Source of the DNA: Methanofastidiosum sp.
Lineage (GTDB): Archaea > Methanobacteriota_B > Thermococci > Methanofastidiosales > Methanofastidiosaceae
Length of the DNA stretch: 18,119 nt
Reading direction: 5' to 3'
Assembly: GCA_013329085.1 (NCBI GenBank)
Contig: DUKX01000122.1
Span: 1-18,119 of the forward strand
The position numbers and the translations under genes are program-made. Below, in pieces: positions 1-7,006 of the stretch (positions are counted from its first letter, which is position 1; every line of letters begins with the position of its first letter). The notes under the pieces are model-generated. The model was not told where the DNA came from and did not search any database. It saw nothing but the letters and a program-made list of their open reading frames with translations.

Positions 1-32
1 GAAATCTATTTTGCACATACCTCAAATTTAAT

Positions 33-38
33 AAAAAA
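33..38 (-). terminator. Oligo-T run downstream of the 64-residue gene
   Basis: On the minus strand a run of six T lies 14 nt beyond the stop codon of the first gene. Archaeal RNA polymerase terminates at oligo-T without needing a hairpin, so this is a plausible terminator. The surrounding DNA is AT-rich, so the run may be fortuitous. Confidence 0.35.
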
Positions 39-51
39 TTAGATATATAAA

Positions 52-246
52 TTAAGAAAATGCTACAATAGTAACTCCCATCGACCTTTCAACTTCTTTT
101 AACTTGACAACATCACTTTCTGGCATTTTAGCATAATTAAGAGGTTTTTCATATGCCAATAGTATTATTCCAATTTCTTTTTCCAGCGCTTTTATTTTTT
201 CAAGATTTTTAGCATCCACTTTAGCATAATCTGGACAGAATTTCAT
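52..246 (-). CDS. Small protein of two imperfect 26-residue repeats, function unknown
   Basis: I do not recognise this 64-residue protein. I chose the ATG at 246 because GGTGAG lies a few bases upstream; the ORF stays open for 27 bases further but no start there has a better signal. The protein is an internal duplication. Residues 7-32 align without gaps to residues 38-63, an offset of 31. Identical pairs are Tyr7/38, Ala8/39, Lys9/40, Lys17/48, Lys19/50, Glu22/53, Gly26/57 and Ala31/62, and most other pairs are conservative (I/L, L/V, K/R, Y/F). Each unit reads as an amphipathic helix rich in Lys and Glu, a Gly turn and a hydrophobic strand. There is no signal peptide or membrane segment, so it is probably cytoplasmic. 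It lies 74 bp downstream of trmO on the same strand and could share its transcript. Confidence 0.7.
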   Translation of the reverse strand: MKFCPDYAKVDAKNLEKIKALEKEIGIILLAYEKPLNYAKMPESDVVKLKEVERSMGVTIVAFS

Positions 247-320
247 AATCTCACCCAAATATATAATACTCAAGAATATAAATCATTTTTGATGGATGGC
301 ATGACCAGCCGTTTTATTAC

Positions 321-764
321 CTAGATTTTTCCTTGAAGCCAGCCGATTCTAATCCCTTCATTAGAATCAAATTCAGGAATGTAAGGTTTAATATCTAATA
401 CAGGTGTTCCTTCAATCATATCAATGCCTCTTATATGCAAGATTCCATCGTCTATTTTCAATAACTCAACTACAGATAATCCAATGAAGTTTGGCCTGTG
501 GGGTGATCTTGTGGCAAATACACCCCTTAAGTGGTTGTCAAGGTAAGGTTTCACAATAAGATGAGAATATTCTGATTTATGGAAATAAAAAAGCACCAAT
601 ATATGGGAAAATCCATCAAGATCTTTTAATCCATTTTTATATTCAGAAAATATCTCAACAGTTCCTTTATAATCCATTCCGTCACTTGAATCCTTTGGCA
701 CACCAACTGGCTCCTTAAAAGGGGAATGAACTACGCCTATAGGCTTTAATTTTAGTTCTTCCAT
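321..764 (-). CDS. trmO: tRNA (N6-threonylcarbamoyladenosine37-N6)-methyltransferase TrmO
   Basis: This matches the TrmO family (formerly TsaA/YaeB, COG1720), which uses S-adenosylmethionine to methylate t6A37 in some tRNAs that read ACN codons. It has the family's single small beta-barrel domain: IGVVHSPF near the N-terminus, the central DGFSHI...LFYFHKSE stretch, and the signature ATRSPHRPNFIGLS that builds the SAM site, followed by GTPVLDIKPYIP. At 147 residues it is a compact archaeal form without the C-terminal extension of bacterial enzymes. The ORF can be extended to a TTG at 779, but I prefer the ATG at 764: a TATA-like element centred near 790 lies 26 nt upstream, as expected for a leaderless message. 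It diverges from the small gene at 874. The family call is secure; the tRNA target is inferred. Confidence 0.92.
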   Translation of the reverse strand: MEELKLKPIGVVHSPFKEPVGVPKDSSDGMDYKGTVEIFSEYKNGLKDLDGFSHILVLFYFHKSEYSHLIVKPYLDNHLRGVFATRSPHRPNFIGLSVVELLKIDDGILHIRGIDMIEGTPVLDIKPYIPEFDSNEGIRIGWLQGKI

Positions 765-783
765 GTAATGTTTTTTCAAAGGA

Positions 784-795
784 AATATATATCTA
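784..795 (-). promoter_or_regulatory. TATA box of trmO
   Basis: Read on the minus strand this is AGATATATATTT. Its centre lies 26 nt from the A of the ATG at 764, the normal archaeal distance from TATA box to transcription start. This suggests that trmO is transcribed without a leader. Confidence 0.5.
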
Positions 796-843
796 TTTTG
801 TCCATAGAAAACATTTAGTTAACTATTAAATTAAAAGAAGAAT

Positions 844-852
844 GTTTTTAAG
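844..852 (+). promoter_or_regulatory. Possible TATA box of the 82-residue gene
   Basis: The T/A-rich element TTTTTAAGA is centred about 26 nt before the ATG at 874, compatible with leaderless transcription. It is a weak match in AT-rich DNA. Confidence 0.35.
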
Positions 853-873
853 AAACTACTCATATTGCTTGGT

Positions 874-1122
874 ATGAAAGCCATAATAAAACTAGATAAA
901 GAAAATATAGAGCGCGTATATGAAATATATTCCTGGAAAACGGATGTAAGCAGTCTTCAGTTTGTTGTTTCAGAAAAAGATGCAAAGAATGGCGCATCTG
1001 GAATTATAACCATAATAATGGAAGGAAATGACATGGATCTTTTCAAAAGGCTCATGTATGGGCCTCGAAAAATGGGATTCTATGGAGAACTTGACAGGCT
1101 ATTAGAAACATCCGAGGACTAA
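874..1122 (+). CDS. Hypothetical protein, 82 residues
   Basis: I do not recognise this protein. The ORF is open from a TTG at 865, but the ATG at 874 is 26 nt from a TATA-like element and no ribosome binding site precedes either codon, so a leaderless start at 874 is preferred. The protein is soluble and mixed alpha/beta. It starts with a strand (MKAIIKL), has a second hydrophobic strand (GIITIIME, around residues 43-50) and ends in an acidic helix. There are no cysteines, signal peptide or obvious catalytic motif. It diverges from trmO and is followed by a short T-run and an inverted repeat, so it is probably monocistronic. Codon use looks like that of its neighbours, which supports it being a real gene. 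Confidence 0.65.
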   Translation: MKAIIKLDKENIERVYEIYSWKTDVSSLQFVVSEKDAKNGASGIITIIMEGNDMDLFKRLMYGPRKMGFYGELDRLLETSED

Positions 1123-1134
1123 CTTTTTAGATCT

Positions 1135-1155
1135 CTTATTTATGAAATAAATAAG
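1135..1155 (+). repeat. Perfect 9-bp inverted repeat, loop of 3
   Basis: CTTATTTAT and ATAAATAAG flank GAA. The element sits between the stop codon at 1122, after a T5 run at 1124-1128, and the promoter of the next gene. It could be part of a terminator or a regulator site for the gene pair that follows. The arms contain almost only A and T, so chance is possible. Confidence 0.4.
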
Positions 1156-1170
1156 TCTATTTCCCAAAAA

Positions 1171-1179
1171 TATTTAAAG
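1171..1179 (+). promoter_or_regulatory. TATA box of the CMD-like gene pair
   Basis: TATTTAAAG is centred at 1175, which predicts transcription from about 1201. That gives a leader of roughly 11 nt containing the GGTG ribosome binding site at 1203-1206, before the ATG at 1212. The positions agree well with each other. Confidence 0.45.
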
Positions 1180-1211
1180 ATATTTAATTTTGACCTTCTA
1201 ACGGTGTTCTT

Positions 1212-1571
1212 ATGACATTAAACGTTGAGAAAACTCTAAAGAAGATAGAGGATTTCTACGGAGAAGTGCCTTTTATTCTAAAAGAGATATCAAAAGACGA
1301 AAAGGACTTCATAACTTCAGTACAGAAACTTTTTCACCTTATGGGGCCAAACAAGGTTTTCTCACCAAAAGAAACTGAACTCTTTGCTATAGCAGGTGCT
1401 GTTGGGCATAATGGCGGCCACTGCCTCGCATTTCATATCAAGCAAGCTCTTAATTTTGGGGCAAGTGAAGAAGAGATATTCCAAGTTATTTTAATAGCTT
1501 CCTTGATGGGAGAATCTTCAGCACTTGCAGTTGGGCTTAGAAAATTAAAGGAGATAGAAAATGAAAGATGA
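1212..1571 (+). CDS. Carboxymuconolactone decarboxylase (AhpD-like) family protein, copy 1
   Basis: This 119-residue protein has the all-helical CMD/AhpD fold. Recognisable parts are the N-terminal FYGEVPFILKEIS segment, KETELFAIA around residues 53-61, and the core GHCLAFHIKQALNFGASEEEI followed by ASLMGESSAL. In AhpD-type members the active site is CxxCxxxH, where two cysteines form a redox disulfide. Here only the second cysteine (Cys71) and His75 remain, and Gly occupies the first position. A disulfide reductase mechanism is therefore doubtful; an acid-base or purely structural role is possible, and the substrate is unknown. A GGTG site lies 6 nt before the ATG. The last 11 bases overlap the start of a paralogue, so the two are translated together and may form a hetero-oligomer. 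Confidence 0.82.
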   Translation: MTLNVEKTLKKIEDFYGEVPFILKEISKDEKDFITSVQKLFHLMGPNKVFSPKETELFAIAGAVGHNGGHCLAFHIKQALNFGASEEEIFQVILIASLMGESSALAVGLRKLKEIENER

Positions 1572-1914
1572 ATTACTAAGGAAGATTAAGGAAAAATATG
1601 GAGAAATCCCGTTTATTACACAAGAGATCTCAAGAGACGAAGAATACTTTGTTCCAAGAACAAAAAGAGTCATTCATCTTATGGGTGAAAGTGCATTAGA
1701 TACAAAGACAGCGGAACTAGTTGCTGTGGCTGCTGCTACTGCATTAAAAACTCCGTTTTGCCTTGATGTACATATAAGAAATGCAATAAATGCCGGTGCG
1801 ACAGTGGATGAATTATTCAATGTTATCGAAATAAGTGCTCTTATCTCTGAATCCTCTGCTCTCGGTATGTCTTTAAGAGAATACAGGAAAGTCATTGATA
1901 AAATGGAAGGCTAA
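1561..1914 (+). CDS. Carboxymuconolactone decarboxylase (AhpD-like) family protein, copy 2
   Basis: This 117-residue protein is a paralogue of the preceding gene. They share KYGEIPFITQEISRDE near the N-terminus, IHLMG, TAELVAVAAA (residues 50-59), the core FCLDVHIRNAINAGATVDEL, and ISESSALGMSLRE. As in copy 1, only one cysteine of CxxCxxxH is kept (Cys67, with His71); Thr takes the place of the first. Its ATG overlaps the end of copy 1 by 11 nt and is preceded inside that gene by AAGGAG, a good Shine-Dalgarno site. The pair is clearly an operon born from tandem duplication. The stop codon overlaps that of the convergent GTPase gene by four bases. Family assignment is firm, function unknown. 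Confidence 0.82.
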   Translation: MKDELLRKIKEKYGEIPFITQEISRDEEYFVPRTKRVIHLMGESALDTKTAELVAVAAATALKTPFCLDVHIRNAINAGATVDELFNVIEISALISESSALGMSLREYRKVIDKMEG

Positions 1915-3236
1915 ATCCCCCTTTCTTTCTTAAATGTATTTAAAATATCTGTTAAATCCGGCTTTCCGACTTCTTCTACTGAATACTTCACCCTTACCAG
2001 TGGCTTATTGAGTTTCATGAGCTTACCTATGTCTATAGGAGTTCCAACGATTACGGTATCACAAGGAACATTGTTTATTGTTGTTTCAAGCTCTTCTACC
2101 TGCTCTCTGCTGTATCCCATTGCAGGCAATACTTTTCCAAGTTGTTTAAAATTGTCAAATATCTCTTTTATTGTATTTACGGCCCAAGGTCTTGGGTCTA
2201 TTATTTCTTGAGCATTGAATTTTTTTGCCGCAACTGTTCCAGCACCAAAACTCATGTTTCCATGGGTGAGTGTTGGCCCATCTTCAACGACAAGAACTTT
2301 TTTATCTTCTATTAATTTTGGATCTTCAACAAAAACTGGAGAGTTTGCTTCGATTATCGTTGCGGTGGGATTAATTTTTTGGATATTTCTCTTTATAGTA
2401 TCTACTTGATCATGCGTGGCAGAATCAACTTTATTAATAATAATCACATCGGCCATCATTGCATTCGCCTCCCCAGGATGGTATGTTAGTTCTTGACCAG
2501 CCCTCAATGGGTCAGCCAAAACAATATGCAAATCAGGTTTGAAGAATGGGAGGTCATTATTTCCTCCATCCCAAAGAATAACATCTGCCTCTTTTTCAGC
2601 TTCTCTCAATATTCTTTCATAATCAACGCCAGCAAATACAACTGTTCCATTTTCTATATGAGGCTCATACTCTTCTCGTTCTTCAATTGTGCAATCTGCC
2701 TTATCCAGATCTGCATAAGTTTCAAATCTTTGAACTGCGCTCTTTAAGAGATTTCCATAAGGCATTGGATGCCTTACAACAACAACTTTCAATCCCATAC
2801 TTTTCAAGATGTCTCTAACCTTTCTTGTTGTTGGACTCTTGCCACTTCCAGTCCTTACTGCACATATGCTTATGACTGGTTTTTTTGATATTAGCATTAC
2901 GGACTTTGGACCAAGAATAGAAAAATCTGCACAACTTGAAAGAACAACAGATGCCTTGTCCATCACATAATTGTGAGAGATATCGCTGTAAGAGAGAAAT
3001 ACTTTATCCACGTTATATCTTTTAATCAACTCCCTCAATCTACTCTCAGAGTATATAGGTATACCATTTTGATACAATGAACCTGCCAACTCTTTTGGGT
3101 ACACACGATCCTCTATATCGGGTATTTGCGTTGCAGTAAAGCAAACAACTTCATATTTTGGATTATCTCTAAAATAAGTATTAAAATCATGAAAATCTCT
3201 ACCGGCTGCACCCATTATAATAACTTTTTTCTTCAT
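1911..3236 (-). CDS. COG2403 predicted GTPase, often named cyclic 2,3-diphosphoglycerate synthase
   Basis: This 441-residue protein matches an archaeal family (COG2403) that annotation pipelines often label cyclic 2,3-diphosphoglycerate synthase. The N-terminal part begins KKVIIMGAAGRDFHDFN, a Rossmann-like nucleotide-binding start, and runs to about residue 115. A P-loop NTPase domain follows: the Walker A-like VRTGSGKSPTT at residues 127-137, a DVILWDGGNNDLPFF segment at 218-232 in Walker B position, and a G4-type NKVD motif at 268-271. The last 100 residues form an alpha/beta tail (DTVIVGTPIDIG). The start is an ATG preceded by a strong GGAG site. If the synthase name is right it would make a compatible solute from 2,3-diphosphoglycerate, but the motifs only show a nucleotide-dependent enzyme. 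It is convergent with the CMD pair. Confidence 0.8.
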   Translation of the reverse strand: MKKKVIIMGAAGRDFHDFNTYFRDNPKYEVVCFTATQIPDIEDRVYPKELAGSLYQNGIPIYSESRLRELIKRYNVDKVFLSYSDISHNYVMDKASVVLSSCADFSILGPKSVMLISKKPVISICAVRTGSGKSPTTRKVRDILKSMGLKVVVVRHPMPYGNLLKSAVQRFETYADLDKADCTIEEREEYEPHIENGTVVFAGVDYERILREAEKEADVILWDGGNNDLPFFKPDLHIVLADPLRAGQELTYHPGEANAMMADVIIINKVDSATHDQVDTIKRNIQKINPTATIIEANSPVFVEDPKLIEDKKVLVVEDGPTLTHGNMSFGAGTVAAKKFNAQEIIDPRPWAVNTIKEIFDNFKQLGKVLPAMGYSREQVEELETTINNVPCDTVIVGTPIDIGKLMKLNKPLVRVKYSVEEVGKPDLTDILNTFKKERGI

Positions 3237-3264
3237 TTTATCTCCTCTTTTTTATACGCTAAAC

Positions 3265-3273
3265 TATATAAAA
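3265..3273 (+). promoter_or_regulatory. TATA box of the STT3-like gene
   Basis: TATATAAAA is centred at 3269, which is 26 nt before the ATG at 3295, so the message is probably leaderless. The element lies in the 58-bp gap between two divergent start codons. Its complement is also T/A-rich and may help the COG2403 gene on the other strand. Confidence 0.6.
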
Positions 3274-3294
3274 AGATGTCTATTTAATTTGTTA

Positions 3295-4752
3295 ATGGCA
3301 TTGCCGGAAATAAAAAATATAAAATATTTTCTTATCCCCCTAGTTCTTATAGTTATACTTGCAGTATGTGAAACTTATCCACTTTACGGCAGATTTCCTT
3401 ATCCCCTTTCATGGGATATATGGTATCACATGCGGATAGTAGAAAACTTTTCTAATGGATATTTTACTTTTGATCCAGTATCTTTTGGCCCAGAAGGGAG
3501 AATTCATATGTATCCGCCTCTTTTCCATATCCTCTTATTGGGATTATATAAAGTCTTAAATTTTGGAGGGCTGTCTATTATGGATACTGCAAGGATAATG
3601 CCAGTTATATTGTTCTCATTGTCGGCGATTTCAACATTTATACTGATAAACAAATTTTATGGAAAAGAAGTAGGGCTCCTATCCTCATTTTTTGTGCTTG
3701 TTATACCCGTATCTCTTGACCGAGGAATAATCGCCTCGCCACAATCACTTGCCTTGGTATTAATCCCTCTGGGTTTTCTTACATACCTCTTAGGATTAAA
3801 AGAGAGAAAATACCTATACGCTTCAGGGATTATATCGTCGGCCGTTTTTTATACACATGGCCTCTCATTCATAGTATTTTTTCTATCAATTATTTTATTC
3901 ACATTTCTCTTGTATTTAGTCAAACGAGAAATGAAACTCCAGAATTTTTTCATATTTACCTTAATAACAATTATTATATCGTTCCCCTGGATTATCCAGC
4001 TTTTAATCCATGGCGTCGCATCAAACATCCCATATGGAGGAATATTCAAGCTTTCATTTTATCCTGTTAAACTTGGATATATAACAATGGCTTTAGCTTT
4101 ACCCGGAATAGTATTTCTAATACTCCGGAAAAGGGAAGAAGATCTGATGTTAATTTCATGGGGTACTGTAGCTTTTTTACTTTCAAGAAATTACATAACA
4201 AGCCTAGATCTTCTACCGTTCAGATTCATAGAATTTTTGGCTTACCCCATTGCATTTTATTCTTCTTTTGCCATATTTGAATTTGCCAAAGATAAACGAA
4301 AGGAAGCCATTCTTGTGGCAATTATAGGCATTATGATTATCTCATCTTTTCCTGCTGCAGAATATGTTTCAAAGGTCAAACCCATGTTAGGGGCCGAGGA
4401 ACATTCGGCCTTTTCTTATCTAAATGAAAATTCAATTCAAGATAATTTCACAGTTGCTTCTTCGTGGTTTACTTCACCGATTCTTGGAAACATTTCAGGA
4501 TTGAAAACAGTCGAAGGTGGATACGCTTCAGGGAGTTGGGATTATGTCAAAAGAAGTCAGGATATAAAAGCCCTTTATTCGGGAAATTATTCAGCTATAG
4601 ATGAATATAACATAAAATATGCCTATCTTGGGCCAAGAGAGATTGTAGAGTTTAAAAATAGTGAAAACTATTTAAATGCTTCCTCAATAGATAAATTATA
4701 CAGCACAGGTAAAACCTCTCTGTACATATTCTGGGGTGGTAATTATAAATAA
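3295..4752 (+). CDS. STT3/AglB-like GT-C membrane protein (short form)
   Basis: This 485-residue integral membrane protein looks like a GT-C fold glycosyltransferase related to STT3/AglB oligosaccharyltransferases. A first membrane helix (about 10-27) is followed by an extracellular loop with WDIWYHMRIVENF at 40-52. Its Asp41 and His45 resemble the acidic metal-binding motif after the first helix of STT3 and AglB. The sequence RIHMYPPLFHILLLGLYKV leads into roughly ten more hydrophobic helices up to about residue 360. The last 120 residues are a soluble extracellular domain containing SSWFTSPILGNISG. True AglB proteins are usually 800 residues or more with a WWDYG motif, which I do not see, so this is a reduced relative or another lipid-linked sugar transferase. 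ATG 3295 is chosen over TTG 3289 from the TATA spacing. It overlaps the lipoprotein gene by 17 nt. Confidence 0.72.
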   Translation: MALPEIKNIKYFLIPLVLIVILAVCETYPLYGRFPYPLSWDIWYHMRIVENFSNGYFTFDPVSFGPEGRIHMYPPLFHILLLGLYKVLNFGGLSIMDTARIMPVILFSLSAISTFILINKFYGKEVGLLSSFFVLVIPVSLDRGIIASPQSLALVLIPLGFLTYLLGLKERKYLYASGIISSAVFYTHGLSFIVFFLSIILFTFLLYLVKREMKLQNFFIFTLITIIISFPWIIQLLIHGVASNIPYGGIFKLSFYPVKLGYITMALALPGIVFLILRKREEDLMLISWGTVAFLLSRNYITSLDLLPFRFIEFLAYPIAFYSSFAIFEFAKDKRKEAILVAIIGIMIISSFPAAEYVSKVKPMLGAEEHSAFSYLNENSIQDNFTVASSWFTSPILGNISGLKTVEGGYASGSWDYVKRSQDIKALYSGNYSAIDEYNIKYAYLGPREIVEFKNSENYLNASSIDKLYSTGKTSLYIFWGGNYK

Positions 4753-6031
4753 AATTTTAACATACTCTACTCTGGCTATACTCATAATCGCAATATTCTC
4801 TGTGGGTTGTACTACTCAAAAATCTGATTTAGAAGAATACGAAGCAAAACTTACAATAGATGAGTTCGAGAAAGCGAAAGGAATTGTTGGAGAGGCCTAT
4901 ATAAACCAGAAGATTAACGAGGGAAAGATTAAGAGAGTTGAAGATATCTATTATGTTGACCTCGCATTTAAAGGTTCGAGAAGATATTTTGATTTCAATA
5001 TGCTAGTTATTGACCCCTTAACAGAGAGAGACCTTGTATCTGACCTAAAAACGCCTGAAAATCTTGATTTTTGTAGAAATTATCTAAAATATAGAGGATT
5101 CCCTGAAGATCAAAATATTGTAATATTAAACAATCTTATTTCCAAAGACAGTTTTTCAAAAACAACTTTAAATGAAATAATTCTGAGCGTGATAACTACA
5201 CAAGCCCAATCAAAAGAGAGACAAGCATTATACAACGATTACTTAAAAAAACTACCTCCAACGGTTTCAGACTTCATGCAAATCAAATTTCCACAACCCT
5301 CAACAGATGCCATCAATCTAGCCGATTTATTTCTAAAAATATTTGAGAAAAATAAGTTTTTAGTTGACAATGTTGCACAATCAGATTTTGAATATAACAT
5401 GACTAGCACTAGTATAACACTCATTATGCAGAATCCATTTGAGAAATCCTTCTATATTGACGAGGGAAAAGATGGTGTGCTAGACAAGTGGAGCCGATAT
5501 ATCTCAGGTAGTTTAAGTGAAGAATACTGGAATTTCGATAAACAAAATGGATTCGAAGTAAAAAAGATATACCAGTACGATGCACAGGTATGGAGAAACT
5601 TCTCTAATTTTGAGAAGGAATATAGAAATACGGGAGAGTACCCTATTACTACCGACTTTTACAAAGAGTGTGTTCTCTACGATTATAAAGAAGATGGAGA
5701 ATATGATATAATTGTAGGAGTTATTATTGGGCCCTATGTTTACAAGCACTACGGTGCAGATAAATATTATCCGTTTGAAGCAGTAATAGACTTCTATGCA
5801 GGCAACACAAATATCTCCGATATAAACTTCCTTTATGACCAGTTTGGAATTAGAAACAAAGGATGGATATACATTGATACTGATCTACCTTTAACTGAAG
5901 CAACTGAAGCTAAAATTGAAGAAAAGGGAAAAATACTGGATGATGTCGTAAGATTACTAATGGATAAACAAATTCTGATTCCTACAGTTCCAGAAGATAG
6001 ACCTAACGCTCCGGCCATAGACATAAATTAA
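4736..6031 (+). CDS. Lipoprotein of unknown function
   Basis: This 431-residue protein starts with a hydrophobic signal sequence ending in a lipobox, SVGC, with Cys25 as the likely lipid-modified residue, so it should be anchored outside the membrane. The mature part is hydrophilic, rich in Asp, Glu, Tyr and Asn, with no motif I recognise. It has one later cysteine pair candidate (FCRN around residue 112 and ECVLYDY near 300). The start is inferred: GTG at 4736 lies inside the previous gene and is itself part of a GGGGTGG stretch. No other usual start codon occurs before the signal sequence, so the choice is forced rather than well supported. The 17-nt overlap couples it to the STT3-like gene, suggesting a shared role at the cell surface. 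Its stop codon overlaps that of the FtsZ-like gene. Confidence 0.7.
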   Translation: MVIINKILTYSTLAILIIAIFSVGCTTQKSDLEEYEAKLTIDEFEKAKGIVGEAYINQKINEGKIKRVEDIYYVDLAFKGSRRYFDFNMLVIDPLTERDLVSDLKTPENLDFCRNYLKYRGFPEDQNIVILNNLISKDSFSKTTLNEIILSVITTQAQSKERQALYNDYLKKLPPTVSDFMQIKFPQPSTDAINLADLFLKIFEKNKFLVDNVAQSDFEYNMTSTSITLIMQNPFEKSFYIDEGKDGVLDKWSRYISGSLSEEYWNFDKQNGFEVKKIYQYDAQVWRNFSNFEKEYRNTGEYPITTDFYKECVLYDYKEDGEYDIIVGVIIGPYVYKHYGADKYYPFEAVIDFYAGNTNISDINFLYDQFGIRNKGWIYIDTDLPLTEATEAKIEEKGKILDDVVRLLMDKQILIPTVPEDRPNAPAIDIN

Positions 6032-6957
6032 GACAGATAACCATCCAATTCGGGGTAATTTACTCCGGTTAGAACGATTACAACTTTTAGGATATCTGGT
6101 GAATTATCCGTGAGTGAAACTCCCCATATTATCTCGGCATTTTTATGAATCCTTTCTTCTATATGCCCAGTTACATTTGTTGACTCTTTGAGTGCTAGAT
6201 CTTTGTTTCCTATTATATTAATAAGTGCGCCCTTAACATCATCTAACTCTAAATCAAACTTTGATTTTAATGCACGCTCATAGGAGTTTATAGTCTTTTT
6301 ATCTCCTTTTCCTTCGCCCACGCCAATATAGCAAGCCCCACCCTTGTTTATCACAGTCCTAAAATCAGCGAAATCAATGTTGACAAGGCTTGGTAGTGCA
6401 AGGGAATGATACAATCCCTCAATCTTTTCCCAAAAGGGAGAATATCCTCTAGCAAATATTGTTCGCTGCTCATCTTCCCTTATAATAAAAGAATTGGAAT
6501 ATGCCTTAAATTCTGAAAATTTCTCTTTTGAAATCTCTTTTCCAGAAGTTAATATGTCATCTGCCCGTATTACTGGTATCGGGATGGCTTTGCTATCCGT
6601 TGCCAGTTTTAAAAGAATTGATGTCAACTTAATATTTGTATCAGTTAAATCAGTTAAAACAAATACAATATTTGCTATACTAAAAAATCCACGGAACTCT
6701 TCATCAATTTTTGATGCTACCTGGGATATACCTTGAATGTTTTCAGATGAATCTATTTTATTTTTTAAAGTGTCATTAACAAAAAATTTTTTTTCCGTTT
6801 TTAAGAATTTTAATCGATCCTTATCATATCCGATCGCCAATGTTCTTATATCTAGATTTTGGGGTTTTGATTCTATTATCTTAAAGCTCTCGTCTCCGAT
6901 TCCGATGACCATCATCTTAAGTTTCTGCGAATCGCTGTCCTTCTTAGCCTGTACCAT
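6028..6957 (-). CDS. Degenerate FtsZ-like protein lacking the GTP-binding loops
   Basis: This 309-residue protein belongs to the FtsZ/tubulin superfamily. The C-terminal half matches FtsZ well: LPSLVNIDFADFRTV at residues 188-202 is the T7 loop with its NxDFxD acid residues. ACYIGVGEGKG, the SYERALKS helix, VKGALINI and a final ...VVIVLTG strand follow. The N-terminal GTPase half is degenerate. The start VIGIG (17-21) continues as DESF instead of the glycine-rich T1 loop, and the tubulin signature GGGTGTG (T4) is replaced by LTDLTDTNIKL at 101-111. It ends at GYLS soon after the last strand, without the C-terminal tail that canonical FtsZ uses for membrane adaptors. I place the start at ATG 6957, 26 nt from a TATA box, rather than the TTG at 7014. 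It probably cannot bind GTP itself but could dock onto a canonical FtsZ, which is not in this window. Confidence 0.82.
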   Translation of the reverse strand: MVQAKKDSDSQKLKMMVIGIGDESFKIIESKPQNLDIRTLAIGYDKDRLKFLKTEKKFFVNDTLKNKIDSSENIQGISQVASKIDEEFRGFFSIANIVFVLTDLTDTNIKLTSILLKLATDSKAIPIPVIRADDILTSGKEISKEKFSEFKAYSNSFIIREDEQRTIFARGYSPFWEKIEGLYHSLALPSLVNIDFADFRTVINKGGACYIGVGEGKGDKKTINSYERALKSKFDLELDDVKGALINIIGNKDLALKESTNVTGHIEERIHKNAEIIWGVSLTDNSPDILKVVIVLTGVNYPELDGYLS

Positions 6958-6978
6958 TAAAGTTTTTTTAGGAAATTT

Positions 6979-6988
6979 TTTTATAAGG
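6979..6988. promoter_or_regulatory. Shared palindromic TATA element of two divergent genes
   Basis: The palindrome TTATAA at 6981-6986 is flanked by T-runs on the left and GGG on the right. Its centre is 26.5 nt from the ATG at 6957 (minus strand) and 23.5 nt from the ATG at 7007 (plus strand). Neither start codon has a ribosome binding site, so both messages look leaderless and may use this one element in opposite directions. Confidence 0.55.
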
Positions 6989-7006
6989 GTTATTGTTTGT
7001 AAGTGT

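Noticed and set aside
6737..7006. 90-residue N-terminal extension of the XTP/dITP diphosphatase
   Set aside because: It runs antisense to the FtsZ-like gene and through its promoter; family conservation starts at ATG 7007.
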